Source: Hormiphora californensis (taxonomy: Eukaryota > Ctenophora > Tentaculata > Cydippida > Pleurobrachiidae). Taken from it: a stretch of 64,000 nt of DNA. Both the position numbers and the translations under genes were made by a program. The stretch spans positions 4,463,475 to 4,527,474 of the forward strand of contig CM035356.1 of assembly GCA_020137815.1 (NCBI GenBank), in the 5' to 3' direction. Numbering within the stretch: the stretch's first letter is position 1; every line of letters starts with the position of its first letter. The notes beneath the pieces were generated by a model. That model saw only the letters and a list, made by a program, of their open reading frames with translations, was not told the DNA's origin and ran no database searches. This document shows, piece by piece, positions 25,331 to 35,889 of the stretch.

Positions 25331-25950
25331 ATTTAATGACTAATTAATGAATAATTAATGAACTATGGCGATTTCGAAGTTCTCACACAGCTATTACCGA
25401 GCGCAATGATGTAAGGAACCACTGTTCCAAACGGCAAGTCTCTACTATTTGTGGTTTAGGAGAACACTCAAAGATAAAAAAGCGTCCTCTTCCCCCTCCC
25501 CCTCCCCTCCCCCTCCCCCTCCCCTCCCCCTCCTTACATTTTTGCATTTTGGGACCACTCTGGCAAATTTTTACCTTACATGCTATCGTTCTGAAAATTT
25601 GCATGCCTCTTCTCCTATATGAGGGCCCTTAGAGTACAAAATTTCAGCTCTCTACTTCATCTGGAACATGCTTTTTTAAAGCATCAAAAACCTCGAAATC
25701 TGCAATGGTATATAGTAGCACTGGCAGGTTTTCACGCGCTTGTGTGTAGAAGTGTTGCGTGTGCTCTCTCTTTTGTTTTTTGAGTTAGAGGGTATTTCTA
25801 AGGTGGGGGCTCTGCCCCCACACCCCCGTTTATGGTGGGGGCTGTGCCCCCACACCCCCCTTTTGGGCCCGGGGCACTTGCCAGTGCTATGATGACCACT
25901 AAAAGGGGACCCTATAATCTCCCTCCCTCAAATCTCAATGTGCCCCAGAA
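25331..25950. other. Gene-free DNA with small repeats
   Basis: A CCCCTCCCCCT repeat lies at 25488-25535 and a GGGGGCTCTGCCCCC hairpin repeat at 25805-25860. A short inverted pair TAGCACTGGCA (25707) and TGCCAGTGCTA (25880) may bracket a small MITE. Confidence 0.4.
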
Positions 25951-26895
25951 TTATAATATGAATATAACCACTAAAAGGCCTACTTTTGGACGTTTCGTTG
26001 TCGTTGTTTCCTCGCTAACAGGAGCCCTCTTTTCTCCCTTCACTACAGTCGGTTTCCTGACCGTTGCAACCATTTTCTTCACCTCCTTCTTTTCAGGGGC
26101 CTCAATGGGCTCAATCTTGACAGTCTTGACAGCCTTTTTAGCTTTCTTTTCGCCCTCTAAAATGGTTTAGGAGTTATTAAACAAACCGACAAACAAACAA
26201 ACAAACAAACAAACAAACAAACAAACAAACAAACAAACAAACAAACAAACAAACAAACAAACAAACAAACAAACAAACCTCTCATTAGAAGATACCTTCC
26301 ATTTACTTCGACAATCAGTAATAATTCCACTAACCAGGTTTAGGAGGAGGGGGACTTTTCTTCCTCTGTTCACTCTTCTGTCTCTCCTTCGTCTTCCTCT
26401 TCTGCTCACTACTCTGTTCCTCGGTAATTCTAATTGCATGCTTCAGAATAGCAATTACATCCCCGATAATAGTTATACCAAGATCCACGAGGATATTCTG
26501 AAATTATTGGGGGGGGGGGGAGAGTGGGTGTTGCAATTGTTGTTGCATACATGTGTCAGTAAAATGATTTCTACTTGAAAAGTTTCTACTTGAAAAGTTT
26601 CTAATAATACACACTCAGATTGCTGCTCACCTGCCAGTGCAGCTCACCTTATTCAAGTCTGACACCATGTTCTCAGTGATTCTGTTTTCCACAAAGGCAG
26701 TGGTATAACTATCAGCTGCCCGAACAGGAATCCCCGCATCCACCAAGAATCTCTTCCAGAATAAACCTGCAGATAAAAGGATTTAGTTCTAGAAATAACT
26801 TTGCGGTGGTTTGGTGGCTCTAGAGGCCTGGATTTGTTTCTAACTTTCTATAGCTTGTAACATTGTACCGGGAGAAAGGAAAACTTACTGCTCAT
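25951..26895 (-). CDS. C19orf47: SAM-domain protein, C19orf47-like
   Basis: Exons on the minus strand: 26889-26895 (ATGAGCA), 26648-26766, 26335-26497, 25951-26156 (stop 25951-25953). All junctions keep phase and use GT-AG. The product begins MSSLFWKRFLVDAGIPVRAA and continues through 'FVENRITENMVSDLNK' to 'DLGITIIGDVIAILKHA', the sterile-alpha-motif fold found in the C19orf47 family, followed by a Lys-rich tail. Vertebrate C19orf47 is longer. The final 12 residues here are hydrophobic and odd, and a possible donor (AAG|GTAGGCC) precedes them, so further exons may exist downstream. The 7-nt first coding exon is the weakest point of the model. Role in the cell: not well known; nuclear in vertebrates by annotation. 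Confidence 0.72.
26186..26278 (-). repeat. (CAAA)n microsatellite
   Basis: About 90 bp of AAAC repeats within 30 bp of the acceptor of the last C19orf47-like exon. Confidence 0.97.
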
Positions 26896-27114
26896 TACTG
26901 GTAGTTAGGAAGATTTGCTGGAGGTTATTAGATATTCTTGCTGAGCTACATTCCTATAGGATGTCAATTGAAAAAAATTAGAATACTAAGTGTCAATAAA
27001 AAATACAATGTGGTTCATTTTGTTAAAGAATATCGTTTATAAAAGTTCTAATTCAATATAAAAATTATCTGTACATTAAAAATGTTTATATATTATCTGC
27101 TCAACAGATCAAAA

Positions 27115-27294
27115 TCAAACAAACAAACAAACAAACAAACAAACAAACAAACAAACAAACAAACAAACAAACAAACAAACAAACAAACAAACAAACAAAC
27201 AAACAAACAAACAAACAAACAAACAAACAAACAAACAAAAAACAAACAAACAAACAAACAAACAAACAAACAAAAAAACAAACAAACAAACAAA
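27115..27294. repeat. (CAAA)n microsatellite
   Basis: About 180 bp of CAAA repeats with two A-run interruptions, just 3' of the stop codon of the unrecognised gene on the minus strand. Reading frames across it (CLFV/KQTN) are spurious. Confidence 0.97.
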
Positions 27295-27346
27295 AGAACA
27301 TGCCCAACTAGATGTAACACTAGATGATGTAACACTAAATGTAACA

Positions 27347-28889
27347 CTAGTTATGGTAAAAGTAGCTAAGATACGCGGCTTCGCACAGTTGTAACGCAGT
27401 TGTAACCTCTTGATAAGTACTAGTATAAAAGGAAACAAAGACCCCATCAACTTTCAGCCACCAATGACATGTTTCCCCTCCCTCCTGGGGGTAGAAGCAC
27501 GGTGTACCCTCAACCAGGTGGAGTACTAAAGTGTTGCTATGGCAACCACCGCCTACTTTAGGGAGATGTACAGGTAAACCAAGACTCAACACTGTTCTAT
27601 CATGGTCAGTTAGTTTAACTGCATTATCAAGGAAACCTCCAGTAAATCTCATGGCTAGGGCCTGTTGCTGGTTGATGCTTCCCGTCGTTGTAATGAGAGA
27701 CTGACAGACGTCTCTCATGTAGCCCTTACTGACCCTCCTAGATATTTCATCAAGTGAGAAGTTACACCTAGGTTGCTCCTTCCTCTTTGTGACAGCCGTC
27801 CATTTGATCATCATCTCCAGCCAGACGACAGGCCTGTAGAAGGACTGCAACTGCATCATCACATCACCCTTGGATAACAACATTGCCTCCTGCTGGGGGT
27901 GAGGTCTCACCTCATCTGGCCACTGGGAGGGTGCCAGCCGGTGCCGCTGGTATTCAACCAGGGACATTTGGAACCGGAACACTCCCTCTGACAGACCATG
28001 ATCTCCCATCCTCTTCATTACCATGGGCCAGAACACACTAACGAAGTAGTCACTATGGGCTATAACACCGATAAGGGAGGATTGATTGCGGAGGATAATT
28101 GTGGCTATGTTACTAGCCCGTGCCAGGGTGTCCACGTTAGGTCCGATCATGCCCATCGTCCACCATATAAACTGATCATCCAGGAGGAACCTTAAGCAGA
28201 TCTAGATCTTCAAACCCGGCCCTACAGATCTCATCCTCACTATTATCAGCCTCGTCCGTGGGTAACAGTGCGCTCTGGCTGAATTTCAGTCTGGCTATTT
28301 TCCGTAATTTCAGGGCCTTTGGGTTACAAATCAGCGCCAACTTAGACCACCTCCAAAGTGTGAGGAAAGAGATAGATTTAGTTTTAGATGACGCCCATTT
28401 CACAAGAAACTCATAGAAACGAGCGATCCTCAGCAGGAGGGAGAACTTTAGAAAGAATGGGAACCGCTCCTCATCAACCCTCACCTCATTGCCCTCCAAG
28501 ACTCGCAAACACGCTGTCAGCATTGGACCTTCTGAGGGTGCAAAACATCTGGAAACCCTCGTTACCTCCTCTTGTGATGCTGAACTGTGTTTTAGAAACG
28601 TTGCCCTGGCAATGGAATACCTGGTTTCATTATTGTCACCATGGTTACCATCACCATGGTTACCATCACCATGGTTACCATCACTGTCCTCCTTGGCGTC
28701 AGTAAAGAACTCAACCCTCTCCCCGTCCAAATCAGGTATCTCGTGGTGGGGATCTTGTAACAGGATTGTATCCAGCACCTCTTCTACTTCACCCTCTGTA
28801 GGGGAATCAGGTCGGTCTACGTAGATGAAATTGTCATTACTTTGCCTGCTATACGCTTCCAGTTCGAAGGGGCTACTATTTCCTGACAT
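27347..28889 (-). CDS. Unrecognised protein of about 510 residues, with apparent 1-nt frameshift
   Basis: Two overlapping minus-strand frames meet at about 28188-28200. The first starts at ATG 28887-28889 (MSGNSSPFELEAYSRQSNDN), has an acidic N-terminal half with three GNHGD repeats, then a basic, hydrophobic stretch ('FPFFLKFSLLLRIARFYEFL'). It ends in a stop just after 'EDLDLLK'. The second frame continues smoothly as 'RFLLDDQFIWWTMGMIGPNV' to the stop at 27347. No splice sites allow an intron there, and removal of one base would join them. I do not recognise the family. It could be a true gene with a sequence error, a frameshifted allele, or a decaying gene. No clear signal peptide. Confidence 0.6.
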
Positions 28890-29440
28890 GAATCTATATG
28901 GAGAGGGAGGGTGGTTAGAAAGGAGGGATTTAGGGTGGTTACTGGTTGGGGAGAGGGAGGAGGGGGAGAGGGAGGGTGGTTACTAGACACTGGTTAGGGA
29001 GAGGGAGGGTGGTTACTAGACACTGGTTAGGGAGAGGGAGGGTGGTTACTAGACACTGGTTAGAAAGGAGGGATTGAGGGTGGTTACTGGTTAGGGAGAG
29101 GGAGGGTGGTTACTAGACACTGGTTAGGGAGAGGGAGGGTGGTTACTGGTTAGGGAGAGGGAGGGTGGTTACTAGACACTGGCTAGGGAGAGAGGGAAGA
29201 GGTAGAGGGAGGGAGGTGGTTACTAGTTAGGGAGAGATGGAGGAAGGGAGGGCCAGGGAGTGGGTATATGGAGGACAGGAGGGAGGGGAAAGGAAGGAAA
29301 GAGGGAGTGATGGAGGGGAGGGACTCCGGACTAGGGTCTAGGGAGGGAGGGGAAAGGAAGGAATGAGGGAGTGATGGAGGGGAGGGACTGGAAGGATTAG
29401 AGAGGGGGGGGGGGAACATTGAACACGACAAAATCATCCC
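28890..29440. repeat. G-rich degenerate minisatellite
   Basis: Repeated GGTTAGGGAGAGGGAGGGTG-GTTACTAGACACT units, then GGAGGGGAAAGGAAGGA repeats to a poly-G run at 29406. It fills the gap between the unrecognised gene and UBE2J1. Confidence 0.85.
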
Positions 29441-29589
29441 AAGAATTGAATGCACAAATCAATTTACAACAGCAGTTAAGTAAAACATCAATCAATTTTT
29501 TCTAAAATTTAACTGACTTATATAATATGCCAGAAAAACCCTTTTCGACAGTGACATAATTCAGAATTATTTTAGTCCCTCTAAATCAG

Positions 29590-30588
29590 TTAGTCAAATG
29601 GGTTTTCAGTCCAAAGTTCATCGTAAATACTTCTCATTACCCTGCGAAGGAAGAGTGCAGAGATGAGCCCAGCTAGTAGGTATATGAGAAACAAAGTACA
29701 GAAACCTCCTCCTCCTGAGGCCCCCTGGACAGCTGCTGTACCCCCTGTGACTGGTGTTGTGATCTGACCGGCCGGTACTCCATTCTGAGCCTCCGGTACT
29801 CCATTTTGAGCCTCTGGCACTGTGTCCTGGGCCGCTGGTGGGGTTACAGCTTCATTTGAGGGCGGAGGAGGTTGTTCTTGTTGTTGTGGGCTATCGGAGG
29901 TGTCATTATTTGCAGCAGGTTCTGTAGGGGATGATGATTCTGATTTCGTATCATTAGTTGATTTCGTATCAGTAGAACTTGATTTCTTATCAGTCAATGT
30001 AGATGTAGAGGATTCTGTTGGTGATTTCTTATCGGCAGCAAACTTTAACTCGGCAGCATACTTCTCACTTTCCTCTCTGATCGTATCCGACCCACTAGAG
30101 GTCTGAACAGGGAGTAGGGTCTCTGAATTAACCCTACCACACACACTGCAACTCCATTTAGGAGAGCTACCAGCCAACTTCTTCCTCTCTCCCTCCGTCC
30201 AATCTAGTGCCCCAATTGCTCCATTCCCCGGGGTCGGCATGAACCCAATCAGAGCCAGTAGGACCGTCCTGATACTCCAACTTGGCTGCCAGGTCTCAGG
30301 ATGGAAATCTGAGATACTCAGACAAATCTTCCTGTTCAACTCGAACCTACCATTAGGAGTTAGGAGTATGACACTAGGAGGTTTTAGTGGGTAGTTAGGA
30401 GGGAATAAGATCCTGCCGTGGTAGAGGCCACCTTGGAAGCAGGTGCCGTGTTGACCTCTCACTGTGAAGTGCCATTCAAAGAGGTTATCATCTAGTGGTG
30501 CTGCATGGTAATGCTCTGTGGGTTCTGCTAGCTCAGCCGCCTCCCTCATCAACCTCTTTACCCCAGGACACTTGGTGTTCAATGCCAT
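29590..30588 (-). CDS. UBE2J1: Ubiquitin-conjugating enzyme E2 J1-like, tail-anchored
   Basis: An intact single-exon frame of 332 residues from ATG 30586-30588. An upstream GTG in frame is not used as a start here. The E2 domain covers about residues 7-150: 'DNLFEWHFTVRG', 'YHGRILFPPNYPLKPPSV', and the J-type active-site region 'KICLSISDFHPETWQPSW' with Cys 89. A Ser/Thr/Asp-rich linker with PPPP and repeated 'EAQNGVP' follows, then one membrane segment at about 296-315 ('FCTLFLIYLLAGLISALFL') near the C-terminus. This is the plan of UBE2J1, the ER-membrane E2 of ER-associated degradation. 'CSVCG' replaces the CxxC-like pair after the E2 fold in vertebrates. No introns, unlike its neighbours. 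Confidence 0.93.
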   Translation of the reverse strand: MALNTKCPGVKRLMREAAELAEPTEHYHAAPLDDNLFEWHFTVRGQHGTCFQGGLYHGRILFPPNYPLKPPSVILLTPNGRFELNRKICLSISDFHPETWQPSWSIRTVLLALIGFMPTPGNGAIGALDWTEGERKKLAGSSPKWSCSVCGRVNSETLLPVQTSSGSDTIREESEKYAAELKFAADKKSPTESSTSTLTDKKSSSTDTKSTNDTKSESSSPTEPAANNDTSDSPQQQEQPPPPSNEAVTPPAAQDTVPEAQNGVPEAQNGVPAGQITTPVTGGTAAVQGASGGGGFCTLFLIYLLAGLISALFLRRVMRSIYDELWTENPFD

Positions 30589-30920
30589 GATTTTGGGCAC
30601 CTAAATTACAGAGGAAGCAGTTAGAATGGGATGTACCGGATGTTTGGCACCTAAAATACAGAGGTTAGATTGAATATGAATTGAATATGAAGATATGAAA
30701 CTCAAGTGGGAATGGGGGCAAACGCCAAACAGTCAAACAGCAGTTGTAATAAATTAAAATCGCAGTGAAATTTACAATCAAATACATCGCTAAAAACTCG
30801 TAAAAAGGAATATAAAAACCACAAGTAGAAAAGCTAAAAAACTACCATCACATTTACATCACTGATCACAACAAAAGGTGGATGGTGTTAGAGTCACAAA
30901 ATTATTAGGTGTTACAATCA

Positions 30921-33900
30921 TTATTTTTTGAGCATCATAACGAACTCCTGAAAGTCAATGTCCCCATCACCGTCTGTGTCAACCTCTCTTATCATGTCAT
31001 CAACCTGGTCCTCATCTGTCTGAACTCCCAACACAGTCATGATGTGCTTCAATTCCCTCGAGTCTGAAATAATAAGTTGTAGAAATATACAGAGGGGGGA
31101 TTTCAGAAACTAATAATGGATAGTTGGAGAAATATACAGAGGAGGGGGGATTTCAGAAGCTATCTTGAACTAGGGAAAACAGTAATTTTGGAATCGGAAA
31201 CTATTTTGTACTAAGCGAGGGGATGTTTCATTTAGGATAAACACTGTTTTTAAAAACATTTTACAAATTATATAAATTATGTAATTATATAAATCAATAC
31301 TAGCTACCTTGCTATTTCAAAACCATAATTTATTCGTCTCCCTCATTTCCTCTCCTCTCACTATCTCTCCTCAATTGACTAGGGTACAGGCATAGCAGTG
31401 AGAGTGTCTCTGCCACGAATTGCTCATTAGCATTCATATTGTTACCCCTATCTTTCTCTCTCTCTCTTTCTATCTCTTTCTATCTCAGCTCTCTCTATCT
31501 CTCTCTCCATCTCCCTATCTCTCTCACTCTCCCTCGCTCTCTATCTCACTCTATCTTTCTCTATCTCCCTCAAATGTAAAACATCTGCAGCCCCTCATTT
31601 CAAAATGACTCATTTGTGTATTGTGTACAACTCATTTCTTCTCTCTCCCTCAGTGTTACAGTGCTGCTTGCAGTCAAAATACGGTAACGCAAAATACAGT
31701 AAGGAGACGCGCACGGTGCATAACGTGTGGCAAAAAGTTCATGTGTCAGCACGTACTAGCGCTCTGATTGGTCACGGTTGCGCGTCGTCTTACTGTATCT
31801 TCGTTTTCCATTACCGTTTTCCCACTACAAGCGACCGTGTTAGCAATTATTTCTACTTGCTCTGCCGAACCTTCTGCACAGTGTGTGTGTTTGTGTGTTT
31901 TTAGACCTCCCCGCTGCACAGCTACACAACACTCTATCACGATAAAAATTAACCTCTGATTAATATCACAAAGTTGTACACTCAAAGCCCAATTTAAATT
32001 GTTCCACAAAGCACTCCACAGCCTCCCCTACACCACACTCCCTGCCCAGTTTCTGTGACAGTGACGTCACACCGCGATCTTCAATCCCACAGGGAGTTAT
32101 GTTGTTAAACCAGGACAGGTCTATGTTACAGTTCAGTGCAATACCATGGGTAGTACACCGTGACCTAATGTTAACTCCCACTGCACATATCTTGTCCTTC
32201 CCCGCCCAGATTCCCACGTGTTCCGTATCCCTGGCAACGTCCACTCCCAGGTCCTGACACGTTGCCATGACAACCTCCTCTAGAGTCCTAACATACCACA
32301 CCGCACTGGGTTTGAAGTTGTTTAGATGGAGGATTGGGTAGGCGACTAGTTGTCCTGGACCGTGGAATGTGGTTAGACCACCCCTATCAGTCTGGTAGAA
32401 TTCCTGCACCTTCCACCTCCCTCTTATCCAGTTTCCGTTGGCGTTTTCCAAATGTAAACACTGGGTGGTGCTCGCAGAGGATGATGAAGTTGGACCGAGT
32501 GTCCTTGGCGTTCTTCCAGAGATCCTTTTGAAGGACCAAACCTTCTGAGTAACGTAGGAGACCCGGGACCCGAACTATTTTCACGACTCGGTTTGCCATG
32601 CTAGAGAGGAAGTAGCATCATTAAATGAGAAGTGATGTATAGTTTGTTGTGCTTGAGGCTCTGATGTGGAGCAGAGTCAGTGTCTGCTCTGGCCTTGTTC
32701 TACCTGGGCAGTATTTAAATAGCAAAACTACCCAAATCATCTAATCATATATTAGTCCCTACCTATACCAAATCATCAAATTATTATTACCTATTGTCCC
32801 TCGTCCTTCCTTGTCAAAAATTCTGAAGGCAGCTTTAATTTGATCCTCTGTACATTCCAACATTTGGTGAGCTACTACCGCCATAAACAACCTGAATTGG
32901 AACAAGTACTTACTTAGTAACTAATTATATTCCTTCTTCGAGGGTGTTTTGGGATCAAGGGATAGGGCACAGGTAGCCGTGCAGCAAATCTTGTGTTAAA
33001 TATATGAAATCTTGTACCTGAAGTCTATCTGGGTGGTTGGTGAGATAAGAAGATGTTCTTTAGTTAGTTTTAGACTGATTGGAACATGTCCCGTGGCCTG
33101 GAGAGCCCACTCTAAATCTTTAGCGGGAATCCAACCCTCTCCCAGATAGTCAAACAAGTTGAATCCTGATGGGGGGGGGGCAACTTTATTCAAAACTTAA
33201 TTAATCAATTAACCCCAGTGCCCCGATTTTCAAAATCTTCAAAAAATAGGACGTATAATTTTCTTGGTTTTGTTCAAACCTTTTTATTTTATTTTATAAA
33301 AAAAAAAGGGGCCGGGGAGGGAGGGTCGAACAAGGCAAGGAAATCCATTGCTTCCTCCATGACCGGCTTTAAAGTGAGAGAGAACAGCAGGGATTTTCAC
33401 AAAAAGTTATCTGGATACTCCTTGATGGCTAACTAAAACATTAGTGAAAACCGCATGTCTCTAGCATGTTTTTGAAAATCGAGCTAACACATGCGAGACG
33501 CACCATTATGGGCCTATAATGGGCGTAAATTCATATTGTATATGCAGTTACGCCCATTATGGGCCAATTATGGTGCGTCTCGCATGTGTTAGCTCAATTT
33601 TCAAAAACATGCTAGAGACATGCGGTTTTCACTAAAGTTTTAGTTAGCCATCAAGGAGTAACCAGATAACTTTTTGTGAAAATCCCTGCTGTTCTCTCTC
33701 ACTTTAAGCCATAAATCGACTCTAGCGGTCCTCGTACCGGTTCATTCCGGTAGGGTATGATATCTGGGCAACCACACTAGTAATATTTAACTGTGCAAAG
33801 AAAAAAATCGTGTCAAATGATCGATTTAAACCGTATTTTGGTAGGAAGCAACGAGGAAGCAACGCTATTTGTCTTATTTGCCCCATATTTGCACACATTT

Positions 33901-34817
33901 TGCTGCCGCTGTTGCTGCCGCTGATTGGACACGTACGAAGTTGTGTAATGCGATCTCCTCGCTGTGCGGCTTCTCAATACATTATTACTGCTGTCTTTAC
34001 TCGTTATTGAAGAGTCTTCAGTTTGAAAATTTTTAGGAGGGGCTCAATTGCTCCTTCGGGAGCAATTTATCACCAATTGATTTTTAGTTAAAATTGCTTC
34101 CTTGTGTCCAGATTGCTTCCAAATAAGCACTATTAACCTTTTGGGTATTTGCAAGATCGGGGCACTGGGCAATTAACATCGCATTTGATATATTATGCAG
34201 AGAGTTAGAATGATATTAGGCCTGTTAGAGGAAACAATAAATCACCCACCACTCCACCCTCAACCTCGCCTCCACCCCCACCCCCAAACAACAAATCACC
34301 ATATCACTCCAGCTCCCCCGCCCTCAACCCCGTCCCCCCGCCACCCCAAACAACAAATCCCACCCTACCATCAAAACGTTCCGGATACTTCTCCAGGAAC
34401 TTCTCACTAGTCATGAACTGCAGGATATTTCCCTTTTGTAACACCGAACAGGCATTACACTGGTCACTCTGCTCCTCTACCAATGATCTTTCTACCTGTG
34501 GTGGGTGATGTTAAAACACCATATATGGGCATATCACGTGACACACAACAACACCATATATGGGCATGTGACACACACCATATATATGGGCACGTGACAC
34601 ACAACAACACCATATATGGGCATGTGACACACACCATATATGGGCATGTGACACACACCATATATGGGCATGTGGCACACACCTGAAGGGTAGTACACTC
34701 AGAGGTAACATGGGAGAGTGTCTCAGTGGGATCTGCAGCGGCTGGCAACCTGGAGAGATCAGGTACTGGAACAAGAACGGAGGGTCTTCGAGTTGAGGTT
34801 TTACGGTGGGGTGCCAT
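30921..34817 (-). CDS. Calmodulin-like EF-hand protein, 217 residues
   Basis: Exons: 34683-34817 (ATG), 34369-34495, 33018-33165, 32791-32891, 30921-31063 (TAA). They sum to 654 bp and keep phase at each junction. A 60-residue basic and Pro-rich N-terminal extension is followed by four EF-hand positions. EF1 'DYLGEGWIPAKD' and EF2 'SPTTQIDF' lack most ligand residues. EF3 'DKEGRGTIDSRE' and EF4 'DTDGDGDIDFQE' have good loops. So calcium binding is probably confined to the C-terminal lobe, as in some calmodulin-like and troponin-C-like proteins. A hAT-like element sits in the second intron and the LIPT2-like gene in the last. Exact orthology is unknown. Splice chain is inferred from sequence. 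Confidence 0.8.
31966..32599 (-). CDS. LIPT2: Octanoyl-[acyl-carrier] transferase LIPT2-like, with apparent 1-nt frameshift
   Basis: LIPT2/LipB moves octanoate from acyl carrier protein to lipoyl domains in mitochondria. From ATG 32597-32599 the first frame gives 'NFIILCEHHPVFTFGKRQ' and closes soon after; the second frame picks up at about 32400-32430 with 'FYQTDRGGLTTFHGPGQL', the family signature, and runs to the stop at 31966. One extra base near 32410 explains both. The catalytic Lys ('DKICAVGV') and Cys ('ITPCGIEDRGV') and 'HGIALNCNIDLSWF' are present, so the protein looks functional apart from the shift. The gene has no intron and lies inside the last intron of the EF-hand gene on the same strand. 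A sequence error is likely; a recent null allele is possible. Confidence 0.85.
33214..34169. mobile_element. hAT-like non-autonomous element with palindromic core
   Basis: Ends CCCAGTGCCCCGAT and ATCGGGGCACTGGG are perfect 14-bp inverted repeats, and the 8-bp flank CAATTAAC occurs on both sides (33206-33213, 34170-34177). Eight-bp duplications with CAGTG-type ends are typical of hAT transposons. Inside, 33366-33713 is a palindrome with arms of about 165 bp around 33540. No transposase. It is in an intron of the EF-hand gene. Confidence 0.9.
34520..34682. repeat. CCATATATGG / CACGTGAC tandem repeat after a donor site
   Basis: Six units of CCATATATGGGCATGTGACACA type. CCATATATGG fits the CArG box CC(A/T)6GG bound by SRF/MEF2-type factors, and one unit has the E-box CACGTG. 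The array begins directly at the donor of the first coding exon of the EF-hand gene (34682). Function is inference only. Confidence 0.8.
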
Positions 34818-35302
34818 TCTAGAGGAGTCAGGAGATCGGTTATTTGGATGAGACGATTAGGAGGCAATTAGGAGGTAATTAGGAGGTCATTAGGGTGTAA
34901 TTAGGGGTAATTAGGGGGTAATTAGGAGGTAATTAGGTGGTTATTAGGGTGTAATTAGGGGTAATTAGGGGGTAATTAGGAGGGCGCAAATTGAAAAGAA
35001 AAGCAATTTAAAATATTAAAGTCGCAATTATATATATTGGCAGCAATCACTATACTCAACTGTTACACACAAGTTACAAGTGTTACACAAGTTATACACG
35101 TGGAACTCCAATAGGAGATCAGATACTAGAACAAGGATATATAATATTGACCTTTAGGTTAGGGTGGTAGTAGGAACCATACATTTAGGTAATATCTTTC
35201 TCAAATCATCGTCCCGCGAAAAATCACACACAAAAAACTCCAACAAGCCGGTTCAAGCAAAACTTTAACTATAATACTTATTATAGCTGCATAGAAAACC
35301 AC
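34818..35302. other. Upstream region of the EF-hand gene
   Basis: A degenerate repeat of AATTAGGGGGTAATTAGGAGG lies at 34856-34982. No exon seen. Confidence 0.4.
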
Positions 35303-35360
35303 CATATATGGGCATGCCACGTGACACACCATATATGGGCATGTCTATATATGGGCATGT
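35303..35360. repeat. CCATATATGG / CACGTGAC repeat, second block
   Basis: Two to three units of the same CArG-plus-E-box repeat as at 34520, here just before a pogo-like MITE. Confidence 0.75.
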
Positions 35361-35370
35361 CTGTATAATA

Positions 35371-35542
35371 CAGTCGGACCCCGATTTAACGGCACCCTTG
35401 GGGGAAAGGGTTTTGTCCGTTAAATCGGGGTGTCCGCTAAATCAGGGTCAAATATGGTTGATTTTCTATATCGGGGGAAGATTATCCTGCCGTTAAATCG
35501 GGGTGCCGCTAAATCGGGGGCCGTTAAATCGGGGTCCGACTG
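35371..35542. mobile_element. Tc1/mariner (pogo-like) MITE
   Basis: 172 bp with 22-bp inverted ends beginning CAGTCGGACCCCGATTTAAC, flanked by TA on both sides. The inner part repeats GTTAAATCGGGG several times. Ends of CAG type with TA duplication fit pogo/Tigger-type elements. Confidence 0.8.
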
Positions 35543-35826
35543 TAGTCCCAGGAATGACATTGGAACCTCTCTTGAAAAGCTAACAAAAACAACGCCCACC
35601 ACACAGATCTAGTACAGATCTACTATACAATCTAGTGCTCCTTGGAGAGAGGGGGATAGTAATGTACCTCATGTAGAGGCGTGCACACATTATATCATCT
35701 CTCCCTCACTCCCTCTCCCTCCCGGGTAGAACACATTATAACAGTCCCGAGTCTACAAAGAGTAGACTCACAGTTCATGGCACCTCTCTACACACAAGTC
35801 CTAGGAATGTCACGTGACGTGACACA

Positions 35827-35884
35827 ACACCATATATGGGCACCTCTCTACACAGTCACGTGACACACAACACCATATATGGGC
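35827..35884. repeat. CCATATATGG / CACGTGAC repeat, third block
   Basis: Two units next to the stop codon of the synaptophysin-family gene; another single copy is at 8920-8945 in a USP24-like intron. Confidence 0.7.
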
Positions 35885-35889
35885 ACCTC

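Noticed and set aside
28388-28824. Plus-strand frames with HHGYHHHGY
   Set aside because: Antisense of the GNHGD-encoding repeat in the minus-strand gene.
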